Shown here piece after piece: positions 36,450 through 46,330 of a DNA stretch of 64,000 nt. The stretch is from Loxodes magnus. Its lineage: Eukaryota > Ciliophora > Karyorelictea > Loxodida > Loxodidae. Positions within the stretch are counted from its first letter, which is position 1. Each line of letters begins with the position of its first letter. The stretch spans positions 1-64,000 of the forward strand of contig CAMPDV010000235.1 in the NCBI GenBank assembly GCA_946699065.1. Direction: 5' to 3'. The notes under the pieces are model-generated. The model was given only the letters and a program-made list of their open reading frames with translations, ran no database searches and was not told the DNA's origin. The position numbers were made by a program, and so were the translations under genes.

Positions 36450-36924
36450 ATTATGCAGAAAATTATAAACTCGAAATTAAAATTACGTTATAAACTAGCT
36501 GCTTAAACGTCTATATTTTTAAATTAGGTCACTTTTTATTTTGGTTGATAGAGTTAGTTTATTTACTTGTTTAATTACTAAATAATAGAAAATTATTAAG
36601 AAAAGCCCTTTCTATACAGCTTGCTATCTATTATCTTGTAACTTACTTAATAGCCTTTTGTCTAACTTTAGATATTATAAACCTATCCCTTTCTATTTTA
36701 TAAATCATCTCTTTTAACTTGTCATGATACAAAGATTAACTAAAATTCTTTGCTCAAATAATAAAAATATTTTGCTTATGTAAAATAAAGTAACTAAATT
36801 TTGTTAAATAATAAATCCTAGCTAACCTTTAGAAGTTAGATAGAAAGTATCTAACTAAAGGAGATATTAAAGTAATGGAGCTTAAAAGTATTGATAATAA
36901 TTAATAATAATCAACAAATAAATA

Positions 36925-39130
36925 CGATTATAGAAGACGTAGCATCTAGTTGGTGTGCAGTTTTTTCCTTATTTCAATATATATCCGTTTCTTCAAGTAA
37001 GTCTTCAGGTAATAGAAATTCTTTTCTTATAATTACATAGCTTTGTCAAATTCTTCTACATTATCTATAGTTCTTCAACTTTCTATTATCTACGCTTAAT
37101 TAAAACTTTATTGCGAACATCCCTTATTTTTCTTGCGTGTTTTGCTAATTTTTGTTTCTAATTCTTTCTTCTTAATCAAGCTTTTATAAACTTCATAAAA
37201 ATTACTATAAAGTCTTTTCTTATTTCTTTTTCCATTCAATTTTCTTTTCTATAATATCTTTTTCCTTTTTCTAGTATATATTTGATATAATCTTTTATTA
37301 TCAATTCAGCTTTAGATCTTTTTTACTCCTTTTGTTTTCTAATTAATTTCTCGAATTTGGTCATACTTCATATAATATCAAAAGTTCCATCCTTTTTCTT
37401 TCTATCCATTTTGCTCTTAGATTTCATATAAATATATATCTTCTTTCTTTGTATTCTTCACATCTTTCTATATATATCTTTCATTTTCTCTTGCATCATT
37501 GCAAAAAAGATGTTGGCTTGCTACAAATAGGTGTCTTTCTTTAAGCAATCCTAGCTACTATTGCATCTTGTTCTTATTCTAAATATATAGCATTTTTTTT
37601 CTATTTTTTATTGTATCTCAGGTAGTTGAGTGATCATACTACATATTCATCAAAACATATCTTTCTACACTGTAAAGTTTCTATTATTTACTCCATTTTT
37701 CTTTCTCTATTTTCTACGTCTACTCTTTATTCTCAAATTGCACAACTAGTGTTATTCTTCCTTTTTTAATTATTATTATCATCATTTATAAATATATCTT
37801 TGTTCTCAATTTTTAATTTTAATTTTATTTTCGTGCAATATTATTCAAATATAAATTTCTCTTCTTTACTTAAGTTTAACATAAATCTGCCTATTTTTTT
37901 CTTCATTTCCTATTAATCTACCTCTTAATCTCAACGTTTTCTTTCAAAGGTAATTTTAAATTTCATAAAATACAAATAATGTTCTGACATCTCATTTTGC
38001 ATTAAAGAAAACACATCTATGATCGTTCATAAAGATCTTCTCTATATTATTTCTAACTGTTCCATCACTTATTTTCCTACAAATTATTCGCAATATGGAA
38101 TCACTTCTATCCCATAGCTGAAAACTGAGCTTACGAAAGTTTTTTATCATCATTCCTGTATTATATGGTGATCATCCCTTATTCATTGCTATTTTTCACA
38201 ATATTTATGTTTACTTCTTTTATACTGCTTCTAGTCTATTCTCAATGTGTTTTTCAAAACTGATGTTCTCTTCTTTTATGACCTAGATACTAAAGATCGT
38301 TACTCTTTCGATCCTTAAATTTCCCATATCTATAGTATTTCCAATATTTTCTCATTTACTATTTTCTACTAATTTTCATATCATTCATTTTGTTTATCTG
38401 CAATTTCCAATTTGTACTTTTCTGCCCATCAGGTTAAATTTTCGATTACTTCCTCTATTATTCCCATTCACTTATTAAGGCTAGGTCATTTGCGTATGCA
38501 AAACATCCTGCATTTATTTCTTATGTTCATCCATCTTCGTTTTTATAGTTTATCATAATTCCTAACTTTTAATCTTCCAAGCAATGGAGAAATTGCAATT
38601 ATCAAGTTTAAATCTCTCAGTGACATTATACTTCCCTATTTTAACTTTTTATTTGTCGTAAATTATTTTGCTATTTAATCATTAATTTTCAGTTTCATCT
38701 CTTCTTCATAAAACAAGTTTGCTAGAAATTTAATTATCTATTCCGGTATTTTTGATCATTTAGGATTTCATATCTTCCTTTGTACCGAGTCATAAAATTT
38801 CTTAATATCAACAAATATCACAAAACATCTTTTCTTCTCCATTAATCGTTCCTATATTGTTCTTAGATAGTAGATTTCTAGTGCGCATGATTTACCTTTT
38901 TCGAAACCATATTATTATTTACTTTCCTCATTATGTAGATATCCTTACATTTGCTTTAAAATTAATGTGTCTACTTTAAAGCATATTTAATAAAGAGATT
39001 GGTCTATAGTTAATCGGATTCATCTATCCTCATTTTTTGTATATTAATATCATATATTATTGTTTAATCTCCTAAGGCATTAATTTAAATTTATAATATA
39101 CAGAACATAAAAAGTTTAAATCGACTTAAC
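36925..39130 (-). pseudogene. LINE (non-LTR retrotransposon) RT region and 3' end
   Basis: On the minus strand: LMPQEIKQQYMILIYKK, then MNPINYRPISLLN (38985-39023), GFEKGKSCALEIYYLR, the catalytic strand FVIFVDIKKFYDSV, a KKLKQGSIMSL..ISPLLGRL segment, and AGCFAYANDLA (38479-38510), where LINE RTs have Y-A-D-D. TGA is Trp in KIWNPKWSKIPEQ. Several frame changes and the D-to-N change in the active site show that the copy is dead. A C-terminal basic region follows and the element ends in the shared hairpin (36931-36966), ATAATC and TATTTATT. The 5' part, including ORF1 and endonuclease, is missing. It is the best reference for the tail shared by the SINEs. Confidence 0.8.
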
Positions 39131-39296
39131 TTTTTTCTAATTAGCATCTTATAACTAAAAGCTTAAGATAAAGATATCAATTTTCATAGAAAATTATTAA
39201 ATGTCTGATATATTTTAAAAGCTTCTAATTATATTGAAAAATTAATTACTAAACCAATAAAGATTTTTATTCAGTTAATAATCCTAATACTATATA
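39131..39296. other. A/T-rich gap between LINE and SINE
   Basis: No feature seen. It may include remaining 5' LINE sequence too diverged to read. Confidence 0.3.
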
Positions 39297-39660
39297 TATT
39301 TCTTTAAAACTGCCATAGTTGTCCGAAGGTGAACAATAAGGTCATCTTCATCAGAGGTTGGGGAAGTTAAGTACCCATAATTGATACATGTCGTCCTCTG
39401 CTTTGGTGATGTAATGAGACACAATCCTGCCATGTCCTTAGACCTCCAGCAAGTATTAAAGATTACGAGTATTCTAAAATTATATCAGTATTGAACATTT
39501 TTATCAGTACTGAATAATTATACCAGTATTGAACAAGGTTTATCAGTACCTGATAATTTTATCACTAACAAACATTCTTGTCAGTATGAAACATTTTCTT
39601 TAAAGAGCTGCGCACCAACGAGAGTGCTACGCGCTCTATAATCAAATTTATTTATTTATT
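39297..39660 (+). mobile_element. SINE with 5S-rRNA-like head (monomeric) and shared tail
   Basis: Single-head relative of 21384-21906. It has GCCATAG, AAGGTGAACAA, GGGGAAGTTAAGTACCC, then CCTCTG able to pair with CAGAGG, CTTTGGTGATG and ATGAGAC. The body (39485-39595) is six degenerate 19-20-bp units around TCAGTATTGAACATT. It ends with the shared hairpin (39603-39638), ATAATC and TTTATTTATTTATT. About 360 bp in all, which is probably the standard form. Confidence 0.65.
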
Positions 39661-39751
39661 ATATGATATTTAATATTTTAGTTAAATAATTAGATCTTCT
39701 TAAATAGCTTCCTATGATATAATTAATTTCAGAACATAGTTTAAAAACTTA

Positions 39752-39935
39752 GATTATAAAGTGTGTAGTACCTCAATGATATGCAGCTCTTTTGATATAT
39801 TCTTTAAAGTTTTAACAGTTCTTTGTTTGTCCTCCTATGTTAGCATTCCTTTTAACACTCTTATTTTCTATAGGCTATAATCGTAATACTCCCATAAGAG
39901 ATCTTATTGTTTGAACATCTTTCAACATAAGTTTA
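39752..39935 (-). mobile_element. Type-3 retroposon, diverged copy
   Basis: On the minus strand it aligns with the 3' half of 57845-58170 (AAAGATG, ATAGAAAATAAGA, GGAATGCTAACA) and ends in a diverged tail hairpin followed by ATAATC. Within the hairpin a C-G pair has become T-A, so pairing is partly kept. The 5' part is lost or too diverged. Confidence 0.45.
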
Positions 39936-40479
39936 AAGCATAAATTTCTTTGACTATAAAGTTAATCGAAGAAAGAGATAATAATAAAATGAATAGAATT
40001 AAGCTATCCTTAGTGTTCAATCTATTACTAATAAAATAATCTAAAGTATTATTTTAAGCAAAAGCCAAATTAAAAACTATATTAAGCTAATTTTTGGTTT
40101 AGAAAGCTAGTTTAAAATTTTAAAATAATATCTAAAAGTAAAGTCATATTATGGGGATTTTATGAAAAGCATTTTTGTTTAAGCTGCAAATAAAAAAATG
40201 ATTTGCTTCAAAGAGCAAAAGATACATTAAGTTGAGTATTTTAAATTATATTTAACTTAGTGAATAAAATAAAAAAGGAGATTATTATAGAAATTATTAT
40301 TGCTTTATAAGAGAAAATACACTTATAAAGTAATTCAAACTTTGATTTTATAATGCCATCAAAATTGTTATAAGTTGGACTAGTTTAAAATCTATAAAAA
40401 TGATTAAAAAAATAAGTCTTGGAAATAAAAAAAATAATACAAAATAAAAAGGAATTAATTGAGTAAATTAGAAATAATT
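39936..40479. other. No recognisable feature
   Basis: A/T-rich, with no conserved peptide or repeat seen. Confidence 0.35.
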
Positions 40480-40770
40480 GAAAAAATGGCGGGAGATGAT
40501 ACTGGCCTTCTTGACTACACTTTCTGGTTTTATGGCTAGAACAAGTTAATTTCCTGTCGCTGAGAAAGTTGGTCAGAGTCATTTTCTAAATGGAACGCTG
40601 TCTTTGAAATTATCCGTTCTTGGTAGGGGCTTGAAGCCTGGCTGCTCATAGCGATGAAGCTCCCTAGCAGCTGCGACTGAAGTACAACAGGATATCCCTG
40701 TTATTCCTTAAAAAGAGAGCGTCGGGTCGTGCAATCGGAAAGGAGTTTCCGGTCCAAAAACTCTTATAGT
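40480..40770. other. GC-richer island, possible structured RNA
   Basis: About 290 bases stand out by composition. Local hairpins include CGGAAA-GGAG-TTTCCG (about 40736-40751) and GCTGCT..AGCAGC (about 40640-40670). It has no second copy in the window and no convincing peptide. Parts recall box C/D snoRNA motifs (GATGATA, GCGATGAAG, GACTGA), and the start weakly recalls U3, but the invariant boxes do not align well enough to name it. Confidence 0.3.
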
Positions 40771-41049
40771 TGAAATTAATTAATTGAATAAATTAGAAAA
40801 AAATAAAAAAACAAAATTTTTAAGTTAAAATATTTCAAAATTTATATTTAAAAGAGATACATTTTAAACTTCTATCTTATAATTATATAAAGCAAGATAG
40901 ACTATACAATATTAATATTTGGTTAAAATTCTCTTAAAAATTCTAGTTCTTCCAAACTCAATGTCTCTTTTTTGCAATTATAATAAGATTTAACTAGCAG
41001 TAGAAGTTCATTAAATCATTAAATCATTAAAATAACTGTTCGTCTTCCG

Positions 41050-41835
41050 GCTTAATTGAAGTTTTAAATGTATAAAATTTCCTTTCCTGCATGTTCGTTC
41101 CTTGTGCTCTTTTTCCTGGACTTTTCTCTTTTCTATAGTCTGAGTTAAGAATTTTTTTTTCCAGATTTTCCCATTGCCCGATGGGAAGAATTCCGTCGCT
41201 CTCCATTTCAGTTGCTAATAGTTAATATTACTCCAAATATTAATTCTTATTCTTTTCTATTGGGGACATTTTCGCCATAGATGTCAAGTGCTGTTGCAAA
41301 TGTAAAATCTTTTCCTTGCTCTAGGAAATATCTTTTCTTGTTTCTCTATTTCCATTGGAATTCCTTAAGAAGGCTTCTACAGGTTTTCTTCTATTAATTT
41401 AAGTCTGGAATCTAATTTTACTCAGTTTTTCTCGTCTTGCTCTTGCATTACTCAAATATCATTCTCTAAATTTTAAATTGACTCATAGACTCCGACTTTA
41501 GCTCTTCGGTCTACCATATGGACTTCGTCATCATCTTCATGGTTTATCAGATCCTGACTTATTGTAAACATCTCTTCCTTCTGGGAGTTTAATTCCTCTT
41601 CGAGTTTTTTATGTTTCTAATAAGTAGATGAATCAGCTGTTTCATCTATTCAGAGTTCATTTGTACTATTTCAATGTTGTCTAAATCAAAGTTAATAGGA
41701 TCTATATTAAATTATCGTACTTTACCTTCTTCGTTTATTTTTTATTTCTTCGTTATTATTTTTATCGATTCAGTTGAGTGGTCTCTTTTTTCAGTTTTAA
41801 ATGAAAGAATTTTGTATATCTTAAAATTATCAATT
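41050..41835 (-). pseudogene. ORF1-like gene, copy with damaged zinc knuckle
   Basis: Minus-strand relative of 1035-1945. The N-terminal part (HSTESIKIITKKQKINEEG, then FNIDPINFDLDNIEIV) corresponds to the same region there. A frame change near 41605 is followed by a long acidic/helical region (KKLEEELNSQKEEMF, HMVDRRAKVGVYESIQNL) and the knuckle RFYICNSTWHLWRKC. The first Cys is replaced by Phe, so zinc binding is probably lost. TGA reads as Trp three times. A basic tail follows. Confidence 0.6.
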
Positions 41836-41864
41836 ATACTAGTTTTTTCTTTTAATATTTTATC

Positions 41865-41890
41865 GTAAGATCTTTTTAAAAAGATCTTAC
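41865..41890. repeat. Perfect 26-bp palindrome
   Basis: GTAAGATCTTTTT is followed directly by its reverse complement, with no spacer. It lies just outside the 5' side of the ORF1-like copy. It could be a cruciform, a protein-binding site or an inverted junction. Confidence 0.7.
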
Positions 41891-42283
41891 TTATTTTAAA
41901 TAAGAGAATATGGTAATAATTAAATATGGTATCAAATGGTACAAAATTCTAAGTCCAATTTATTATTTGGTTATCTACCTCTCTTTGGCTTGTTTCACGA
42001 GGTGTCGTAACTATTAAATTATTCCGGGCATATGAAGATTTGATAAAAATGATTGAAGTCTGACCTTTCGTAATGATTGAGTTGGATAACAGAATTGATG
42101 ATGGCTTGGCGTTGATTACTGGAAACTCATAATCCTGAGCTCTTAAGCAAACCAAATTTTTTAATCTTAATATTAATCTTAGACTTAAAGAGAATATGGT
42201 ATATAGGGGTTTATTTGAAAGAAGATTATTAGTAAATGTATTTTTAAATTATTCTATGCTAATTTTATTTTTAATAAAATATT

Positions 42284-42353
42284 CCACATTGGGACTCATA
42301 TTCGAGTCTTTCGGATGAAAGCCGAATATCCTAACCTGCTAGACTATTTGAGC
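42284..42353 (-). pseudogene. tRNA-Glu(UUC)-like relic
   Basis: On the minus strand, TAGTCTAGCAGGTTAGGATA matches the D-arm region of eukaryotic tRNA-Glu. TTCGG-CTTTCAT-CCGAA is an intact anticodon arm with anticodon UUC. The T arm has a stem (GACTC/GAGTC) but a six-base loop lacking the usual TTC, and the acceptor strands do not pair. It is a degenerate tRNA gene or a tRNA-derived retroposon head. Confidence 0.6.
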
Positions 42354-42359
42354 TAAATA

Positions 42360-42640
42360 TTCTAATGAATAAATAAAAGAATGGTGGGGAAAGATTTTGA
42401 ACTGTCTGATTATTCGTCCAATCATTAGAGAGGTCCCAGGCTGAATCCAAGGTCTTGAAGGGAACGCATTTAGTGATTATCCGGCTATGATATGGGTTTG
42501 AAAACTATAATTATGGAATATGCATTCAATATAAAGGTAGTCCCTGTTTGTAGAAATTGACCAGCAGATTATCCATGTGCTTTCCGTCAAGATACTGTCA
42601 AGGAATGCAGCACGGTGAGATCTTGATTGTTCTCAAACTC
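42360..42640. other. GC-richer island next to tRNA relic
   Basis: Composition is less A/T-rich than the surroundings. I see no peptide, no second copy and no family RNA. It could be part of the same retroposed transcript as the tRNA-like segment. Confidence 0.25.
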
Positions 42641-42789
42641 TCATTTTATTTTATTTTCAAAATTTTGTTGCTAATTATTGAGTGTCGTATTTTTTTGCAT
42701 AACAGTATCTCATAATCTTCTTTCTTTATTTTAAGTTACATTTTAAGGTGGAAAATAGTATAATTAGTTGGGATAAATAGCTCAAATTA

Positions 42790-43436
42790 TTAGTTTACTT
42801 TCTTTTTATTTTTATGCAAAAATCAGGCAAATTTTTATTGTTGAAGCTTTAAATTTCCTGTGTAATAATTTAATTTAAAGATTTTTTATTCTTTAATTAT
42901 ACACAGAGAACTCATTAAATCAAGTTAATAGAGTTATGTCCGATATTAGTGAAAAACAGCTTGACCTAGATTTTATATAATATTTAAATAATATCAAGTA
43001 TCAAATAAATACAGTAAGATATATTAAATAGATAGTAGCAGAAGACTTATAAAAAATAAAATGTAGAGGAAAAATTACAAAAGCCAGAATAAAAGTAAGC
43101 AAGAAGAAATATTTTTTATTTGGTATTAGTTATTAAAATTTTAAAACTTATTTTATAAATTCCATTTATTTAGATTCCACCTTTCTTCTCCCGATTTCAT
43201 TTTAAGAAAATTTACATACTTTTCTTACTCAATTTTTTGGAGTCTTTTTTACAGATTTTTTTGGTTATTTTAGATGATTTTTATTCGAAGTATTTTAATA
43301 ATTTGCTTTACTTTTGAGTTATTCTATCAGATTCCATTATTTTAAACTCAAAATGGGATCTCTCTAGGCAGAAAATAAAGCTGATTAATAAAATGATCAG
43401 AAGCAACAGGTTACTAAAGAGTTGTTTATTCAAGTT
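42790..43436 (+). pseudogene. Module B 3' end and spacer, copy 4
   Basis: Only the last part of module B is present. It aligns with 20240-20540 and keeps RYIKQIVAEDL followed by KITKARI. The spacer follows, with the conserved GGGATCTCTCTAGGCAG text and AGAGTTGTTTATTCAAG before the A start codon. It marks the left end of a truncated unit. Confidence 0.4.
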
Positions 43437-43990
43437 ATGAGCTCTTTTAAGATAGAAAGAGATTTATTATATTACGATAAAAAAATAAGGCCATTTTAAA
43501 AGAGTTATTAACTGTTTTCTTAAGGAAATATTTAAGCTTTCAAGGAAGTTATATTGAAATAATCTTCGAATAACGAAAGCTTTACATAAAAATCCTGGCA
43601 ATAGCTTTTGAAAAATACTAAGTTTCTTTACAAAATCTATATAATTTTTCAATATAAAATTGGGGTTATCCTTAAATAACTGAGGTTTATTAATCTTTGC
43701 TTACTCCTTATGATTTTAATGAGGAATTAAACGATAAGGAAGTTACTGAAGAAGAAATGAATGTAATTTTACATTTCCCTGCTGATTCTTTTGATAAAAT
43801 TGTCAATGAATAAACTTTTGGTGAAAGAGAGGAGGCTTAAACTATTGCACAAGCTTATATACCCATCTAAATTTATTAGAAATTCAGTAAAAATGGCTCT
43901 GAATTTGAAAGAAATACAATTTATTATATGTAGGGAAGCATAGAAAAGTATTAGAGGTACTAGATTAGAGTACAAAATGCAATCGCGAAG
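43437..43990 (+). pseudogene. Family A gene, copy 2 (uninterrupted site)
   Basis: ATG at 43437. The core reads YPQITEVYQSLLTPYDFNEE, then VTEEEMNVILHFPADSFDKI and EQTFGEREEA, ending YQKFSKNGSEFERNTIYYM and EKYQRYQIRVQNAI. A frame change occurs upstream of the core. The bases around ACAATTTATTATATG run straight on, showing what the site looked like before the SINE entered copy 1. Confidence 0.5.
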
Positions 43991-45100
43991 ATATTTTGAT
44001 TAAGAATATCATCAAGCAATTCTTTTGTATAAACTAAAGCTTTTAAATATTTACTTTCTTAATTAAGAATACTAGATATAATAGCACTTTGTTCTGACAA
44101 TCGCAATATAATCTTTTAGATTAACTTAAGACACTTAAATAAATTACAATTTCTTTATATGATTTTAAACTTTAAATCTTTCCAATTAATTTCAAGAATT
44201 AAACTTTTAATTTATAAATATAAGCTAATTATAGAAACTAGAAAGCACATAATTTTATAACTAAAAGGAGAAGAAAAGACTTCTAATTATATACACATTA
44301 AAAAAAAATTGATGTAATAAACTGCATGGTAAGTAAATTAAGGAAATATTTTCAGATATATTTTACAACAACTGTTTTTAAATCTATTTTACGTTAATAA
44401 ATGAACCTAAAAAATAGGAAGAATTAAAGTAATGATAGAAGATTATAAGCAGAAATAATAATGAGATAGATAATTTTTCTGAAATTAGTGATTAGAGAAA
44501 AGTATAAAGTATTATGTGAAAGTAGATTCAGTTCATAAATGAGAAAACTCAATAGTTTATTACATCTAATTTATCTAGATTTTAGCGTTGAGAACATTTA
44601 TTTTAAAATCTTGCATAGATATAGCCTTTTTCTTGAGAAAAGCACTCTATTTACCAACTGAAAAAATTTAAATAAAAGAAAAATGAATAAAAGCATTTAT
44701 AAAATATCTTATTTACTTTGATTGCTCTATATTATTAAAATCAAAACGATTAGGAAAAAGGATATTAAATTGAGTTTGAAAATGATAGATTTTTTTTAGT
44801 ATGCAATTATTGATTATAAGCTTGTGATTTTCATTAACATTAAAACCAATCTATTTTATTAAATTTGATGACTTAAAAGATTTAAATAATAGTACTAACT
44901 CTTAAAATCATAAGAGATTCAAAAAATAAAAATAATTTAAAAATTAAAGTGTTCTCTAAAACTTGAACCAACATTTTATATCAATTACCCTTAAAAATTA
45001 TAAAAAAGTGCAGAGCATGGCATATTTTTTGTCTTATATCTAACTTAGAATTCCCTATAGGATAGAACATGGGCTATTTAACAAAGAGATGCCAAGAAAA
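43991..45100 (+). pseudogene. Module C, copy 2
   Basis: Aligned with 21960-22820, including the nearly invariant block at 44203-44287 and the ISRNNNEIDNFSEISDQRK motif. Downstream, the frames of the two copies disagree, so this copy is likely dead. No product is recognised. Confidence 0.35.
44203..44287. other. Nearly invariant block, copy 2
   Basis: Matches 22181-22266 with a single substitution, inside otherwise diverged module C. Confidence 0.45.
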
Positions 45101-45149
45101 TCAATAAGCCTTATCCGAGTGATTCTAAGCTATTATCTGATCAAATAAG

Positions 45150-46330
45150 TAATTTCAATATTTCATACAGTCTAGTTTATCTATCGAGCCTCATTTGATT
45201 TCTAAATGACATTTATTAGGCTTCTTATCTTTTCTGATACTTTAGACTAACTTTTAGAATTGGCAAGCTATTTTTTAACAAAAATAAAGGCTTAGGAAAA
45301 CTTTGTTAGCCGTTGCAAATTAAGTTGAAATATTTCAAAGATAGTCAAAAAGTGATGTATTCCTTAATCTTCTAGTAAACTAATTTTATAGGTGCTAATG
45401 ACTAGTAAGATTTAAGTTAAAATCTTATCTCTTTTCATAGTCAAAAATAAAGTACTTTGAAAAATTCTGGAGTAGCATCAGATGCGTAAAAGTATAAAAG
45501 GCTTAAGTTATTAAATTTAAAGCTATATAAAATGAGAAACGATAGTGCCTAAAAGTTTCTGAGTCTTTTTAAAGGGAAAGCTGGGTAGAAATCCGAAAAG
45601 AAGCAAAGTAAGTTTTACAAAAAAGTTCATCAAGAAAATATTTAAAAACTCTAAAGATATCTGGAAAATTAATTTACGAAACCATCTAGTAAGAAAGGAT
45701 TGGAAGTGTGAAGTGAATTAAATTCTTTAAAGATTTACACTTAATTAAAAAAAATCCATCAAATATTTTTAAAAGTATTGTAAGAATGTCATCTATAAAT
45801 AATTCAATCATCATTCGTTTAGCTATCTTAGAAAAACCTACTCTTTGAAGTATAAAAGATGAAAAGGGAATTGACAGCATTGAATAAGAGGTAGAAAAAT
45901 TAGTAGAATAATAAGAAAAAATGAATAAAGTAACAAAAAAATACTTGAGTTTTAGATGAGGAAATTAGGTAAAAAATTGATTAGAAGAAGAAATCGAAAT
46001 GCTTAATACTTGTTTTGATTATGAATTTTAAGTAAAAATAGCAAAATTTTCAAAATTTCAACCAAAATAAAAATCGACTAATGTGATTAAGCTAATTTAG
46101 ATTTCAAACACTTAAATTAATAAACTTAAACAGGAAATTTAAATCTTAAAAACTAATTAGACTTCTAAATAAATTAATTTATAAATAAATCAACCAAATT
46201 TCTTTTCAAAATTTACTACCAAAAAAGAATTAAGATTTAAGATAAGAAACATAACGATAAACTAAAAAAATAGACAAAAAGAGTGTAAAAGGAAAAACTA
46301 AAAAAGGCAAAAATAATTAAATTAATATGC
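45150..46330 (+). CDS. Probable coiled-coil coding region, frame uncertain
   Basis: Plus-strand translation from about 45380 to 45840 gives protein-like sequence (LKNSGVASDAQKYKRLK, FKGKAGQKSEKKQSKFYKKV, TKPSSKKGLEVWSELNSL). From about 45840 a different frame is better and gives a clear heptad-like stretch, KGIDSIEQEVEKLVEQQEKM, then INKLKQEIQILKTNQTS. One frame change, or an intron, is needed. Because no codon closes a frame here, all three frames look passable, so confidence is moderate. The open minus-strand frame at 45686-45880 is its shadow. No family is recognised. Confidence 0.35.

Noticed and set aside
40510..40690. U3 snoRNA
   Set aside because: The GACTACACTTTC start and C/D-like motifs recall U3, but the A/A' boxes and spacing do not fit well enough to name it.
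40720..40760. SRP RNA helix 8
   Set aside because: TCGGAAAGGAG is suggestive, but the required downstream AGCAG-type strand and the rest of the domain are absent.
45380..45840. Alternative frames of the coiled-coil region as separate genes
   Set aside because: All three frames give plausible sequence because no codon terminates. I kept one region with low confidence rather than overlapping genes.
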